Assembly: GCF_025024155.1 (NCBI RefSeq)
Contig: NW_026251730.1
Location: 124,001 to 188,000 of the forward strand
Reading direction: 5' to 3'
Origin: Gamsiella multidivaricata
Taxonomy: Eukaryota; Mortierellomycota; Mortierellomycetes; Mortierellales; Mortierellaceae
DNA: 64,000 nt
The notes below the pieces were generated by a model. That model was given only the letters and a program-made list of their open reading frames with translations, made no database searches and was not told where the DNA came from. The position numbers and the translations under genes are program-made. Positions 12,981-26,000 of the stretch are shown here, piece by piece; within the stretch, counting starts at the first letter, position 1; each line of letters begins with the position of its first letter.

Positions 12981-14865
12981 CTATAGCTCAGAGTGCGGGG
13001 GCGTGGTGCCTTCATTCTCAGTCAAGTAGTACTGAAGACAATCCTTGAAGGAAAACTTGGGCAAGTTCGCATAAAACTGATCGTACTTCTTGTTCAGCGC
13101 ATCTTTCAACGACTTCACGCTCTTATGATGGTCCTTATCCTTCTTATTCGTGTCTTCTTCGCTCTTTTGGGCGTGGATCACTGACCAGGGGTCCCTGCAG
13201 GTCGGGCCTTTACAAGTCCTCAAGACATTCAACAACGCATCCAACCGGTTCAGTAGCGAGGGTTTGGTCTCCTTGTAGACGTTCTTCACCTGGAAGGGAT
13301 CCTTGACGAGGTCATAATACTCCTTCTCGCCCGTGCACCAGACCGTGTACAGCAAGTTGTATCCTTGACCGATCAGCCTCACAGACTTATAAGTGTTCGT
13401 GTTAAACCTCGCAGTCGTGTTCTCCATAAAGGCCGCAGACCAGAACTCGACACTGAAAGCCTCGGTCGGCTGATCCTTCCCATAGACGGCCTTGTTCTCG
13501 AGCACGGGGATCGAATGGGCATCCAAGGCCTCGGGCAGAGAAAGTCCAGCGAGTTTGAGCACGGTCGCCGGGAAATGGGTGTGTGTGGCGACTGCGTTTG
13601 ATTTCTGACCCTTGGCGACGCCAGGCCCACGGATGATGAATGGAATATTTGTATCTTCCTCATAGGCGGTCTGCTTACCCGCAAACATCCGGTGGGTACC
13701 CAGGTGATATCCGTTATCGGTGGTGTAGACAATATAGGTGTTCTCGAGCTGTCCATGTTCCTCCAGTCGCTTGATCACACGCTCGACCAGCTCATCGGTC
13801 GCTTGGAGGGACTGCAACCGTGCACGATACGTTGCATCGATCGCCTCGACCTGCTTCTCATCCAACCTCGGAAGTGTCCCGATCCAAGAGGGCTTATCGT
13901 TCTTCTCCGGATTAAAGCTCGGATGTCTCGGTGCCTTGGCTCCCTTGAAGAGCCCTTCATGTCGTTTCGCAGGCACCGGAGGCGTGAATACGGTCCCATT
14001 CGGTGTCATCCAGACCTCGTCGTGCGGGGCCGTTGGGGAGATCACAAACAGCCACGGTGTAGACTTGTTCTTGGCAAGCCCGTCCAGAATGGCGATGGAC
14101 TTATCGGAGATAATGTCGGTCTGGTAGACACCCTCGTGCGCCTCGAGGGGTCCGTTGTTGGTGGCGAAGACCGGGGAGTAGAAGGTATAGATGTTTGGAG
14201 CAACGAGAGGCTCCCAATGGGCGGAATCGAATCCCTTGGGGGCTTGTTTCAACGAGGGGGAGACGCCGTTGATGAATTTCCCGATGTAGTTGTTGGAGTA
14301 TCCTGCGGATTGGAGCCATGTCGGGAGCCAGTCCTGGTCAAGTTTCTGGGACACAAATTTTGTGTAGGAGCCTGTCGATCGAGAAGTTAATAGAGGAAGG
14401 TATGAATTGAGGGCTTGTTGCATCGGTAGTACTTCAGTTCGTGGACCATTCTTTTTAAAAAGGAAGTCTCGATAACGCACCATGTGGAGGCGACTCATCC
14501 GTAACGTTATGATTATGCGCAAACTGGCCCGACCACAACGACACCCGGCTCGGACAACACATTGCTGTAGTCGTATAATAGTTCGTGAACTCTGTGCCCT
14601 CGTCTCGGAGGTACTTCTTCACCAGCGGCAAATGCTCCAAAGAGTCCATCCTACGGTCCTGGTCGTCCGTCAAAAAGACCAAGAAGTTGGGTTTCTGGTG
14701 CTCATGTCCATGGTCGTGTCCATGCCCGCGGCGACGGTCGTCCTCGATGGCCTCGGCCAGTGGGTCCTGTGAGGAGGTGGAGGAAGAAGCGGTGGCGACA
14801 GAGATGAGATGAGAGAAGGAAATAATGGCGATTGGCAGAGTTGCCAGGAATGTGATCGACTTCAT
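12981..14865 (-). CDS. Secreted arylsulfatase (N-acetylglucosamine-6-sulfatase-like)
   Basis: Type I sulfatase that would hydrolyse sulfate esters outside the cell or in the vacuole. Exons 14865-14481 and 14371-12981 join in phase at ..PPHG|SYTKF.., giving 591 residues. A hydrophobic signal peptide (about 1-26, ending ISVATA) precedes a His/Asp-rich linker (HGHDHGHEH). KPNFLVFLTDDQD supplies the calcium-binding Asp pair D67/D68. AMCCPSR places the formylglycine-forming cysteine at C103 in C-x-P-S-R. Further family features are IGKFING, SPTAPHDEVW and the second metal and substrate motif TTDNGYHLGTHRM. The order of motifs resembles lysosomal glucosamine-6-sulfatase more than choline sulfatase; the true substrate cannot be read from sequence. 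The His-rich linker after the signal peptide is unusual. Possible roles are sulfur scavenging or remodelling of sulfated glycans. Confidence 0.92.
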
Positions 14866-17765
14866 CGTAAGAGTGCGATAAGAAAGTCTTATTCGGTGAG
14901 GTGAGGATTCTTCTTTTTGATGGCGATGAAGAAGCTTATGTGAAAAAAAGGACGAGGATTGGTGCTCAAGTATTTATGCGTTTTAGAGCGCGTCCGAGTC
15001 GCGGGAAGCGTCCAGGTTTGGGTGCGCGAGATATCCATCAGGGACATGACCTGATGGACGGGCTTACCCGTCCCCGATGGGGCTCTGCTGTTATCTTGTT
15101 CTGGTTTCCCTAAAGAGAGCTTCATGGAACGCCACATACGCGCGATGGTGTCAACGAAGCGGTGTTTGCAACAGATCTCGCGCAAGCACGCGTTTTTTTT
15201 TGTATTTTCTCTCTTGCATGAACTCTAATTGCATATGGCATGCAGGGTCATGGATGTGGGTAAAATATAAAAGTGAGGCTCCTTGTGGTCGGTAGCGCAC
15301 TCCATCCTCCGTTCGGATCGCGTCATCCTAACGGAAAATGGATATAATTTTTTGGCGAGCGACGTGCTAGAAATCCTCAGTTTCTCAAAGCGGACACGGA
15401 TGTAAACCAAAAATACAAATTAAAAAAAAACCTCCCAGAAGGATAGACATGGGCTCGATAGCGCCTTGCCAACCTGGCTTCTGAGGAACAGAAGGGGGAG
15501 AGGGGAGACAGTCGGAGCGACATGGAGGAGTAGGGGAAGTGGGGCTTATTACGCGAGATCTCTCCATCCTTGGAACAGATCTCAAAAAACTTTGTGGGCA
15601 TTAGAGTTCAAAATTGCTTACCAAAACCGGTTGCGTTCACTCGCACATGGCGACATTTTCTTCACACTCGACACCATTTCTTCCTTCGCAACGTCTGCAG
15701 TGCGACGTTCTCCCTTTGAGCGCGGGGAAGGAGCCATTAGGTTTGTGCATTGTATACCACATCATGCTCCCTATCGCTACTAATCGCTGATGCCTCATAG
15801 ACTGCCCCTTTCATGTTGAACGACCACAAACAGCATCAAGAAAATACGGGTAACGGTTGAACCGGCCCGATCAAAATGAAATGATATCTCGTTTTCGTTC
15901 GTCATCTGGAATCATTCCCTTACCGCCTATTCCTTGCATGGCTGGGCGACACACCATCAGATAAGCACTTCTGCGAAACAAAATGTGTACGAAGATGGAT
16001 ACACTCAATCGATTTGCAGTGTCGGTCATGTTCTATGGTGCTACAATGCGGACGAAAATGTTCCCTGTGTTCGCATTCGGAGACGAAATAAAACGACCGA
16101 CCATTTTTAAGTATGGACGAATACTGACGGTGAGAATGCTTTATTATAGGTTATCGATGGCCAAAGATGCCTGGTGTCGATAGTACTTTATCTGCTTATA
16201 AGAAGAAAATAGTTGAGCAGTCGTCTCTCTAGACACACTGTCCTAGCGACTTTTACGCCTGTTTTTAAAAAGGCTACGCGGTTTTCTTGTTCCTAACGGA
16301 CAGAGCCATTGCGGACAAGCACACATCTGAAAGAGCAACTTGGGTATAACTTTGCCACTGAATTATGCCCGTTCATCTGCAGTTCTAACATCGAAAACAG
16401 GGACAACATGGTGAAAGCAATTCTAATTGGCCAGCAAACGTGCACTATCGATCGCCATAGTCGATATTTGGCAACGTGCAGCTCAGAAACGCAAGCATAC
16501 GTTTAACCTGCTCAACACAACGCATGTCGTATCCATCGCAGAGAAGAAAGTTTATCTATACATGTACGGCGCGTTTTTTTTAAAAATGTATATATCCATC
16601 TATGCAGGTGAACAGCCTGGAAAACGCTTCAGTTTGTGGCCAACGATGAATTGCCTCCGCATGAACTTGCAAAAGAGTTTCTAGTTAAGGCGCCACATCA
16701 GCTCAGGGAACTAATGGATCTGGATAGCAGGAAACCGAAGCTGCGCTCATTATCGCCGCCCCAGCTACCATGCCTACTCCAGTTACAAGCTTGAGCACTG
16801 CCTCTACAGCTACGTCTTCTCGACCTGGAGCATCCTACTCTCCTGCTCTTCATCAGCCATCGGCCTTGTTGATGCAAACACAACGGGAGCCCCGTCCGGA
16901 CAGGTCTGGATGGCGGCCGTGATAGGACGCCGGGGCCTCATCGTCCCATCTCCCCCACTTCTCCAGCTGGCACCATTTCCATCCCTCTCTACCTCCACAT
17001 CTATCTCCCCCTTGGAATTTCTTCTACAGAAGCGTTATCTCGTAACCGTGGTATTTGCGACAAAGTATAACATCTCTCTTTCTCACCTTTTCTATCTTAT
17101 CTTTCTTTCTCGCGTGTGTCTCTGTGCCAATATTTTGGAGGCAAAGGGGTAGTTTGCCGCGTTTGCTCCAATCAGACCCCTTTGAGAATGGGCCTTCTCG
17201 CACGCACGGAGCTTGAACCTGAATGGCCACCACGTTGTTCGCGGTTCTCACCCGTTGCCATGCTGTGCAACCTTCACGTTCCTGTTCCGTCCATGTCGTT
17301 CTATTTTCGCTTCTTATCTCGGACCTTCAATCCTTCTTTTACGCGTCGTTTCTGCCCTCCTTCATAGTTTCCGTCAGTTCCCCTGCGCACACAAACGAAC
17401 GTGCCAAAAAAAAAAGGCGTTTTTCTTGGTCTGCAGTGATACATTCTTATAATGGGAATGGGAGGGGTGGGCACCGTGCAGAATGTCCAATTTTTAGGTG
17501 CCAGCAATATAGAAAAGAAACAAAGCACATGTACAACACGCGTTGGACGCACTATGCGTTCGTACTGAGTTCGTTACTATCGTGTTTTCCTCATACTACA
17601 AACCTGCCGGCCGAACTAAACAAGCGCGAATGTCTGCAGTGTTATTGGTCCTTGTGCATACTCTTTGAATTGGCTCTCCAGCAAGTAAATAATCTCAAAC
17701 TCAAAAAGTCTGCCAACAGCTGCCTGTGTACCTGACAATCACATCAATTAGCACGTTCCCTGATG
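14866..17765. other. Intergenic region with a possible gene remnant at about 16610-16990
   Basis: No complete gene seen in 2.9 kb. The stretch 14866-15110 is the likely sulfatase promoter. Between about 16610 and 16910 on the + strand two protein-like stretches occur in different frames. The first reads FVANDELPPHELAKEFL and then KAPHQLRELMDLD. A second frame, opening after a tag at about 16726, reads ETEAALIIAAPATMPTPVTS and continues to RPDRSGWRP before stops at 16918-16923. They may be remnants or unrecognised exons; no family was recognised. The rest has scattered stops in all frames and A/T-rich patches. Confidence 0.4.
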
Positions 17766-20050
17766 ATGGACCAAGTATCAGGATCGAGGATGGCCGACAT
17801 GCCACAGCGCGATGGTATGTCTGTCGTCTTCTGGCAGTTAGACATCGCCCATGGATCCCCGCTGCCACCGTTGCTGACCGCGTTGCATTCTTTTTCGTGT
17901 TGAACCTTCCCCCCTCAGACGCGAGCTCATTGACCCAAAGTTCGCAGTTCCGATTCACTACAGCAGAGCTCAAAGACTCTCTAAAACCCTCAGTCTCACA
18001 GCCAACTCCTTCTCCAGTAAGAGGAAACGCCGCCAGGCGCAGACTGCGTTCCTCTGGAACATCATCGCTATCCCAGAGTCGAAGCTATTCCGCGGGATCT
18101 CAGGGCAGCAGGCAGGCATCACAGAAGAATGTATGGATAGCGCCTCAGGAGGAGTCGACGCCTATACCCAAGATGAAGAATAAGTCTGCTGGTGAAAACC
18201 CGTACAGACCTCAGCACCAGCAGCAGTCAGCACCCCAATGGCTAACAGAGCTAAGCTCTAGTAACGCAGATGATGATGATGATGTCGAGGTTGAGGTGGA
18301 CGGCAAGCGCGTAAGGAGATCGAACAGTGGAGGCAGTAAAGACGATACAGGCAGTGAAAGAAGCGATAGCGATCGTGCAACCGATCGGGATCCGATCTTT
18401 AGCGACCGTCTCAACGCGTATATTGCATCGTACGAGGAGGACGATTATCATGCCGAACCCGTTGGCTATTTTGTTCAGCGACAGGAGCGGCCATCTATAC
18501 AACGATCAACAACACAGTCGACCTCTCTTTCACAAATACAGCCTGGACAGCGATTACCTTCTCATTCGCCATCTTTAGAAGTTGAGCAGGGCTCTATCGT
18601 AGATTGGACCGATGATTTGTTCGAGGAACAAGGCCGGAGCATGGACGCCGATGAGGAGCTTGGAGATGCTTTGGAAAGCGTACTTCCGCTGATTCAGGAT
18701 ACGAAGCCCTCAGAGGGCTCTGATCTTCTTTCTTCGCGGGGTCCGGAACGTGAGCCTTCAAAGATTTGGAAGATCAGTTCATCTTGTAGTAGCTCAAAGG
18801 TGGAGCTGCAACAGGACCAGGAACGTATACAATTGCAGGACAGTCGCATTGTTACCTCAACAAGGATCGCCACCAATGTATCCAAAGACAAGCTGGAGTT
18901 CAAAGTCCAACGCAGGGAGGATAAGACCCAATCAGGAACACCACCACGCACAGGACCCGATGCTTACTCGAGACAAACTAACCCATGGCGGACACAGTTC
19001 CTTAGCTTCACACACAACTCGTCACCCAGGGAAGGCGCCAGGGCAAAGGGACAACAATCCAAGGCGCTACCGCATCAAGCCGTGATCCAATCGAGCCAAG
19101 GATCATCGCCTGGAATGAAGGATTTCTTACAAGATAAACGTCGGTCCTCGCTGGAAGCCGTCATGATCCCTCCAGTCGCCAAAGAACCAGAACCGGTCAA
19201 GCTCAAGCCAAATACCAAAGCGACCGGTGTGACGAAGCCCAGAGCATTGATCGAGGTCCTGCAATACGTGGAGATCCCTCGTTTCACGCGTCGGCGTAAA
19301 TTAGTCAAGTCGAAAGTGATGACAGAGGCGCATCAAGAATCTCAGGAAGAGAAAATGCGACCGTCCGGTGCGAAGCGGCCACGGATAACGAAGGCTTCGG
19401 ACGAGGGATGGAAGCCGGAAATGAACCTGGATACACCACAGGAGACAAAGATATACCGCGAGGATGTACAGGAGGCGAGGGTGGACAATGACGAGTGGCG
19501 GGAGGATGCCGCTGCGGAAATGGACGCCAGCGATCATGAACAAGGGCAGGACCAGGAGCAGGACCAGGATGTGATAGATTCTGATGCCAGTGACGATGAG
19601 CAGATGTCTTTTTCGAATAGACGGAGGAAGAGCGCGTTATCGATAGCGTTGGAATCCCCGGATTCTCGAACTGCGTCTCACGATGATGGTCTGCCTGATA
19701 TATCAGATGCAGCTCCTATCGTTGCGCGTCCAATTCCGAGCATTAGTAGCAGGCCTATATTTGTTGTGCAGGGCAAGGGTCGTAATCGGGTGGTATCAAG
19801 AGAGCCGCGCGACTATAGCTCTGGGCGGCAATTAGGGTCGATAGCCGAGGACAAGGCCATCTCCACGGAAGATGACGGTGCAAGTAATGATGACCCATGG
19901 GATGTGAAGCGGATCAGGTCCATATGGAAAGCCCATGGGTTCCGATGGCCGTTTTGGACAGGGGACGAAGGGTCTTTCGAGCCAGAGCCGTATTCGTCCA
20001 AATTCCTGTTCGGCACCGCACTTCCTTTACCCAAACAGAGACAGAACTAA
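17766..20050 (+). CDS. Hypothetical disordered, acidic protein
   Basis: Function not recognised. I propose exons 17766-17814 and 17919-20050 (726 residues). An ATG at 17766 reads MDQVSGSRMADMPQRD into a gtatgt donor at 17815, and a pyrimidine-rich cag acceptor at 17918 continues ..DASSLTQSSQF in phase. The 104-base intron has no in-frame stop in the downstream frame, so an unspliced frame also appears to extend upstream. The protein is Ser/Arg/Gln-rich near the N-terminus (RRRLRSSGTSS), has acidic stretches such as NADDDDDVEVEVDGKRVRR and DQEQDQDVIDSDASDDEQM, basic patches (RFTRRRKLVKSKV) and a more ordered C-terminus with KAHGFRWPFWTGDEGSFEPE. Mixed acidic and basic clusters suggest a nuclear, chromatin- or nucleolus-associated protein, but that is a guess. 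An additional upstream exon cannot be excluded. Confidence 0.7.
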
Positions 20051-20239
20051 TTGTAATGGCCGTTCTTTCTCTCCCTCTCTCTGTCTCTGTCTCCATCCCT
20101 CTATCTCTTTTTTTTTTATTTTTTTATTTTTAATGCATACTTGTATTCTAGCTCTCAAAACAATGCATATTTCCCTCAATGTTTGATTCCATCGATGTTC
20201 TACAGCACAGCGTTTGGCGATTTATTTGCAGCATTAAGT

Positions 20240-22543
20240 CTAGAGCAGCGGCTGGATATCGTAAAAGAGGCAGCCATTGGTACTTGGCCCTTCCCACTCT
20301 CGGTTGCCGGATGTTGTAATCATATATTTACAGGTAGGATCAATATCTAACGTGCGAAGACAAGCATAGGTATGTTAGTAAACACTACAGAGTCGCGTTT
20401 CTCCCTGAATCGCACTGAGACAGTCGTTATCTACTCTTTCCACTTACGGACGTTGGAGATGAGTCCTCCATGGTGGCCAGCGATAATCTGGAATGGACGC
20501 AGGGAGGACTTGGAGCCAAGCTCCGTAATGTTCCATAGGCGAATATTATCCTGAGATGCACTATTAGATATGCAAAGCGGCAGTAAAAATGGGCAGATAT
20601 GCCTTTGGGGTTAGAAATCGATAAAGGAAATGATGAAACTGTTTCGCTCAAAGTTTGCACGCAGTAATATATCTTCTCTTCGGTTGAGCATACCAGACAA
20701 GATGTTTGTTGTTGGGCATGCACTTGACAAAGGACACGGGTCCCGAGTTGGCGGGCATCCTGATCGACTGGATAAATCTCCCTTCAGCGAAATCCCATTC
20801 GTCCACTAATTATTCGAAAGGTCGGAGCAGGATGTTAGGCCAAAAATCGTACATCTCGGGATATACTACCGGTGAACGAGAAAAAACAGTGCCGGGGGAT
20901 GAGCTGTACCTGTTCCGTTTCGTCTGCCACAGTATATCCGCTTTCCGTCCGCGCTCCAACATGCCGAGAGACACCATGGCGGCACCTTTTCCGGAGGCAT
21001 CAGCTTTCTCGGGATCGAAGTCGGATCTCTCCTGTCCCATAGACAAATCATGCCATCTACACTTGTTGACATCAAGACGGCATCGTTGCTACAGTTTGCT
21101 GTAGGACTGGACATGTCCATGGTAGCCACGGGCATTTCTGTGGGCTGGAAGTTAAGGGATGAGATCTGGGAGCCGTGTCCGCCGTATGTCCGTACTACCG
21201 CGCCGTTGTTGAGGTCCCATTGCTGCAAGAAGAATGAAATGACAAAAGATGAGACGAAATAAAAAAAAAAAAGATCGTATGTCAGTTATGTCGTCCAAAC
21301 TTTCGTCGAGTTCATGATGCTCTTCAAAAGCTTAGAATCATACCAGAACGCTGTGGTCCCAAGAGCCACTGATGAAACCTTGCTGATCCGGCGTCAATTT
21401 AATCGCAGACACGGGTGCTGTGTGTTGTCGGAAAACATGGTGACAAGTTCCTTCCTCATGTCTAGGTGTCCAGAGGTTGATCGATCCACTCTCCAAGCCC
21501 GAGAGTGCAAAAACGGCCTCAGAGTGGCAATCAAGACTGTATACGGCCGACATTTTGGACTCTTCGCCAAAGGGAGATGTCGCCCTGAGTGGTTGCTGTT
21601 GCGTGACTGATAATGTAGCTCGATCAGCAAAGTCTTCCTGTTTCATAGTGATATCCATATCTCCAGCAGTAGATGAGCTTGCTCCTGGCGTAGCCATTGT
21701 TAGTCCATCCTCGCCAAGGATAGGCTGCACTTTGATGGGTTGCTCCTCGTTTTCCCAGTATGAGGTCAAAATTCCTGCCTATTAGTTTTTTTCCGCAAAA
21801 ACCCCCATCCGTATTAGTGGTCGATTTTCACGATTATCCTGCTCTGGTCCAGGTCCATGAAATAGGCCATCGTGAAGCAATAGTACAGTGGTACCTTTGT
21901 AACAGAGTCCACTTGTCCATGCCGTTGTCCCTGTGTGAGCATGGTCTTGCCGTTCATCGAGGCAAAGAAATCGTATTTCCGGATATATCCATCTTCTGAT
22001 CCAGTAAAGACCCAGCGCATACATTGGGTTGCTGCCATGCAGTAGATGTTGCAGGGGTGTACCGCCAATACCTAACCAGCGGATGGGAAAAGATATACAT
22101 ATCAAATAAGCTGTCTGTGGAGTGAAGTAGGATACGGGGGGCTTTACACCCATTTGACAAGAGATAATTGCAAGGCACAGTTGCAAGATACAGTTGCAAG
22201 ATACGGTTGCTTACACATGGCATGATATCGAAGGACTTGCAGTCAAGAACATTGGGCTGTAATATCAATGGCGTATGTGTCCTGACAGCTGTTGTTTCCG
22301 CTGCAGACTCGTCTGGCTGTGTCGAAGGAGCTGCATTGACCGTGGTATCTAATGATGTGTCAAAAGAGCGAAGAAAGAGACAGACGGAGCAGTATGAATT
22401 CCCTTGTTGCTGTGTTAAGGTGGCAGGTCGAAGAAGAGAATGAGGAAAGTACCATCGTCAGCCTCGCCTCGGTCGGAGCCATCGTCGGTCCTGTTGTCGT
22501 CATTCTGGGTGAATTCGTCTTCGCTCTCGTGCTCCGAGTCCAT
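20240..22543 (-). CDS. SPT8: SAGA complex subunit Spt8 (WD40 protein)
   Basis: Spt8 is a WD-repeat subunit of the SAGA transcription coactivator that contacts TBP. Eight exons were rebuilt: 22543-22453, 22348-22215, 22071-21895, 21778-21344, 21222-20910, 20805-20694, 20560-20448 and 20346-20240. All phases agree and give 493 residues. The N-terminus is short and acidic (MDSEHESEDEFTQNDDN). Family blocks are FTGSEDGYIRKYDFFASMNG, VTKAGILTSYWENEEQPIKV, GLESGSINLWTPRHEEGTCH, GFISGSWDHSVLQWDL, GHGSQISSLNFQPTE and ASQDNIRLWNITELGS. The last exon is too short to stand out by length, but reads IDPTCKYMITTSGNREWEG and ends CLFYDIQPLL, matching the conserved Spt8 C-terminus. The acidic N-terminal region is shorter than in yeast. 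It is transcribed away from the flippase gene, sharing a 536-base divergent promoter region. Confidence 0.93.
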
Positions 22544-23079
22544 GCCAGCGTGGGTCGTGTTGTTGCGCGTTTCGTGTTTGGAGATGGGTGTGTGAGTGTG
22601 TATGTGCTGGTAGTGTGGTTCAAGAGAGAGATCGGAGAGTGCCCTTAAGAAGCAGGAGGGCTGTGTTCCTGTCGGGGTTTCGGCGCAGACAGCCACAGCG
22701 ACGTGGGGGGCGAATGGAGGGGTCAGGCGGCGAGACCGGGACTGAGACTGAGACTGGGCTGAAGGGCAGCGCAGAGGATCCTCTCCATTCAATGGACACT
22801 TCACCACTCATCCTTTCACACCTGCATGCATCACCTCTATCCTCTTATCACTCGTGAACTTGACCTGACTTGACTTGACTTGATCCTTCCTCCATCATCA
22901 TCTCATCCCGTATTACTATTCTCATCCTTTCACCATCAACCATCGTAAGAACACTCTAGCATATATCACTTCTCTCTCTTTCTCATTCTCTGTTTCTGGA
23001 TCACTCACCACCCTCTCTCTTTCTCTTTGCTTTGCAGCCATCGTGTGTCTAGCTTGTTGAAAGGCAACGAGTGACAGCA
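22544..23079. promoter_or_regulatory. Divergent promoter region between Spt8 and the P4-ATPase gene
   Basis: These 536 bases separate the two start codons. The half near the flippase is rich in CT runs and contains a short direct repeat of a TTGAC(C/T)-type unit near 22859-22884. No TATA box or named site was recognised. Open frames here are short and are not conserved-looking. Confidence 0.5.
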
Positions 23080-26000
23080 ATGCGAGGCCTCTCCACCAAA
23101 GAGTCCGATTACTCGGACATGAACATCCCGCTGACGGCTGCAGAGGAGACATACGGATTCGACCAGGGCAGCAACAGCTCGCTGCACTCACAGTATCCTC
23201 CCGACTCTTCATCCTATGCCAGTCGACCCTCGGGCCCACCATCCAACAGCCATAAACTCCACAAGGTACCCAATGCATTCGCTTCCTTCATCGCCAATTT
23301 CATGGGAGGGTCATCCGGCAACCAGGATGGGATTCGCGTCATTTACCTCAACAACTCAGAACGCAATGGCCAAGCAAAGTACCTCCACAACCGCATCTCC
23401 ACGTCAAAGTACAACTATTTCACCTTCCTGCCAAAGTTCCTCTACGAGCAGTTCTCGAAATACGCCAACATCTTCTTCTTGTTCACGGCTTGTATTCAGG
23501 TAAGGGCCCATACCCCAGCTCAGTGTTCGCCCTCCACCGTCCTGCTATCATCAAAGACCTGAGCATCATATTCACGCTTCAATTGTTGCTACATCGCCGC
23601 GTAGCAAATCGAAGGTGTCTCTCCGACATCACGGTTCACCACGGCAGTGCCACTGGCCCTCGTGCTATTTGCCACAGCTGTCAAGGAGGTCATGGAGGAC
23701 TTTGTAAGTGCAGTGATCAATTTTGACTTGACATTGATTTGGAGCGCCTCTCCTGGCTCATTCCAGCGCGATCCAGAATTCACACTGGCTGCCTAAAGAG
23801 GTCAAGCAAGCGCACTGCTGCTCATGAACTCCAATGACTTACTGCTAGTCTGCCCTGCATGTCCCTATCTCCTAATAACAAACAAAATATCACCTGCTCC
23901 GTCTCCATCCCCCTTTCACCATAGAAACGGCATGCCTCTGACAGCGAGACCAACGTAAGACTGACCAAGGTCCTGCACGGGAGTACCTTCGTGCCACGCC
24001 CTTGGCACGCTGTCAAGGTTGGCGATATTGTGCGTGTGGAGGGAGGTGAGTCCCTTCCCGCAGATCTGGTTTTGTTGAGCTCGTCTGAGCCCGAAGGGAT
24101 GTGTTACGTCGAAACCAGCAACTTGGATGGGTAAGTTGGCATGTCTTTTCATCCGGTGAATGCATATCAGTAAGCATTTGATGCTAATATTGATCCCTTG
24201 CAATAGAGAGACCAACTTGAAGATCAAACAAGCACTACCGGAAACAGTGCACATGCTTACGCCGCACGATGTATCTCAACTCGGGGGCTGTATCCGATCG
24301 GAGCAGCCCAACAACAGCCTGTACACGTTCGAAGGAACTTTGCTTATGAATACCACTCACGGAAATCCAAAAGAGATGCCGCTAGACCCTACCCAAGTGC
24401 TTCTCCGAGTATGTCGCGATCAATTGAATGGAAGGCGTCCTTGAATTCCTGAGCAGAAACTAAACTATCGTTCGATTTTATTTTTTTTATTTTTTGGAAA
24501 TGCAGGGAGCTCAACTTCGCAACACCAATTGGATCTATGGCGTGGTTATCTTTACAGGACACGAATCAAAACTCATGAGGAATGCGTCGGCAACCCCGAT
24601 CAAGCGCACTTCAGTGGAAAAGATGACCAACGTCCAGATCATCTTTTTGTTTGGTATTCTCTTGGCCATGTCTGTCGCCAGTGCTATTGGCAATATGGTT
24701 CTCACTAACAGAAACATCGCCCAGCTTTCATATATCGAGGCAATGCCATCATCCTGGTCGGATTTCGGACTCAACATCCTCACCTTCCTGATTCTGTACA
24801 ACAACTTGATCCCTATCAGTTTGATGGTCACCATGGAGGTCGTCAAGTTCTGGCAGGCGCAACTGATCAACTCGGATCTGGATATGTATTATGAAAAGAC
24901 CGACACTCCAGCACTTGCGCGCACGTCGTCTCTGGTCGAGGAGCTTGGACAGATCGAGTACATCTTTTCGGACAAGACGGGAACGCTCACTTGTAACGAG
25001 ATGGAGTTCCGTCAATGTTCAATCGCGGGATTAGCGTATTCTGACGTAGTCGAAGATGGAAAGCAGGCGCACATCGAGGACGGAGTGGAGGTTGGCGTTC
25101 ACGACTTTAAGCAGTTGGACGCCAATCTTCGCAATCACCCTAGCAGCAATGTCATCAACGAATTTTTGACACTACTTGCTGTGTGCCATACTGTTATTCC
25201 TGAGCGCCAAGAGAACAACCCATCAGGTACTTGCCATCCCCCATATTTCAGCATTGTCTTTTTATTCTCCTTGTCTTTGATATGCCGACTGACGCTTTGC
25301 TCGCCTGATGCAACATAGAGATCGTATACCAGGCATCTTCACCAGATGAGGGAGCGCTTGTTTCTGGAGCTGCGACACTCGGATATCAGTTCACGACTCG
25401 CCGACCACGCTCTGTCAACATCCAGGTTGGAGGCAACGATCTGCAATATGAGATTTTGAATGTGTGCGAATTCAACTCGACCCGCAAACGCATGTCGACT
25501 ATCGTCCGTGGGCCCGACAGAAAGATCAGGCTATACTGCAAAGGCGCCGATACCGTCATTCTGGAGCGCTTGGGTTCTGAAAACGAGTTCGTTGACGCCA
25601 CCTTGCAGCATTTAGAGGACTACGCGACAGAGGGTCTCCGTACATTGTGTGTCGCCATGAGAGAGATTCCTGAGCATGAGTACCAGCACTGGTCCCAGAT
25701 TTACGACCGCGCAGCAACGACCATTCAAAACCGATCTGATGAGCTTGACAAGGCAGCCGAGCTGATCGAGAAGAACTTGTTCTTGCTAGGGGCCACTGCT
25801 ATCGAGGACAAATTGCAGGATGGAGTACCAGAGACGATCCACACATTGCAGCAGGCTGGAATCAAGGTCTGGGTCTTGACCGGTGACAGACAGGAAACTG
25901 CCATTAACATTGGATACAGTTGCAAGCTGATTCAGGAGGATATGTCGCTGATCATTTGCAACGAGCAGACGCACTGGGAAACCAAGGAGTTTTTGGAGAC

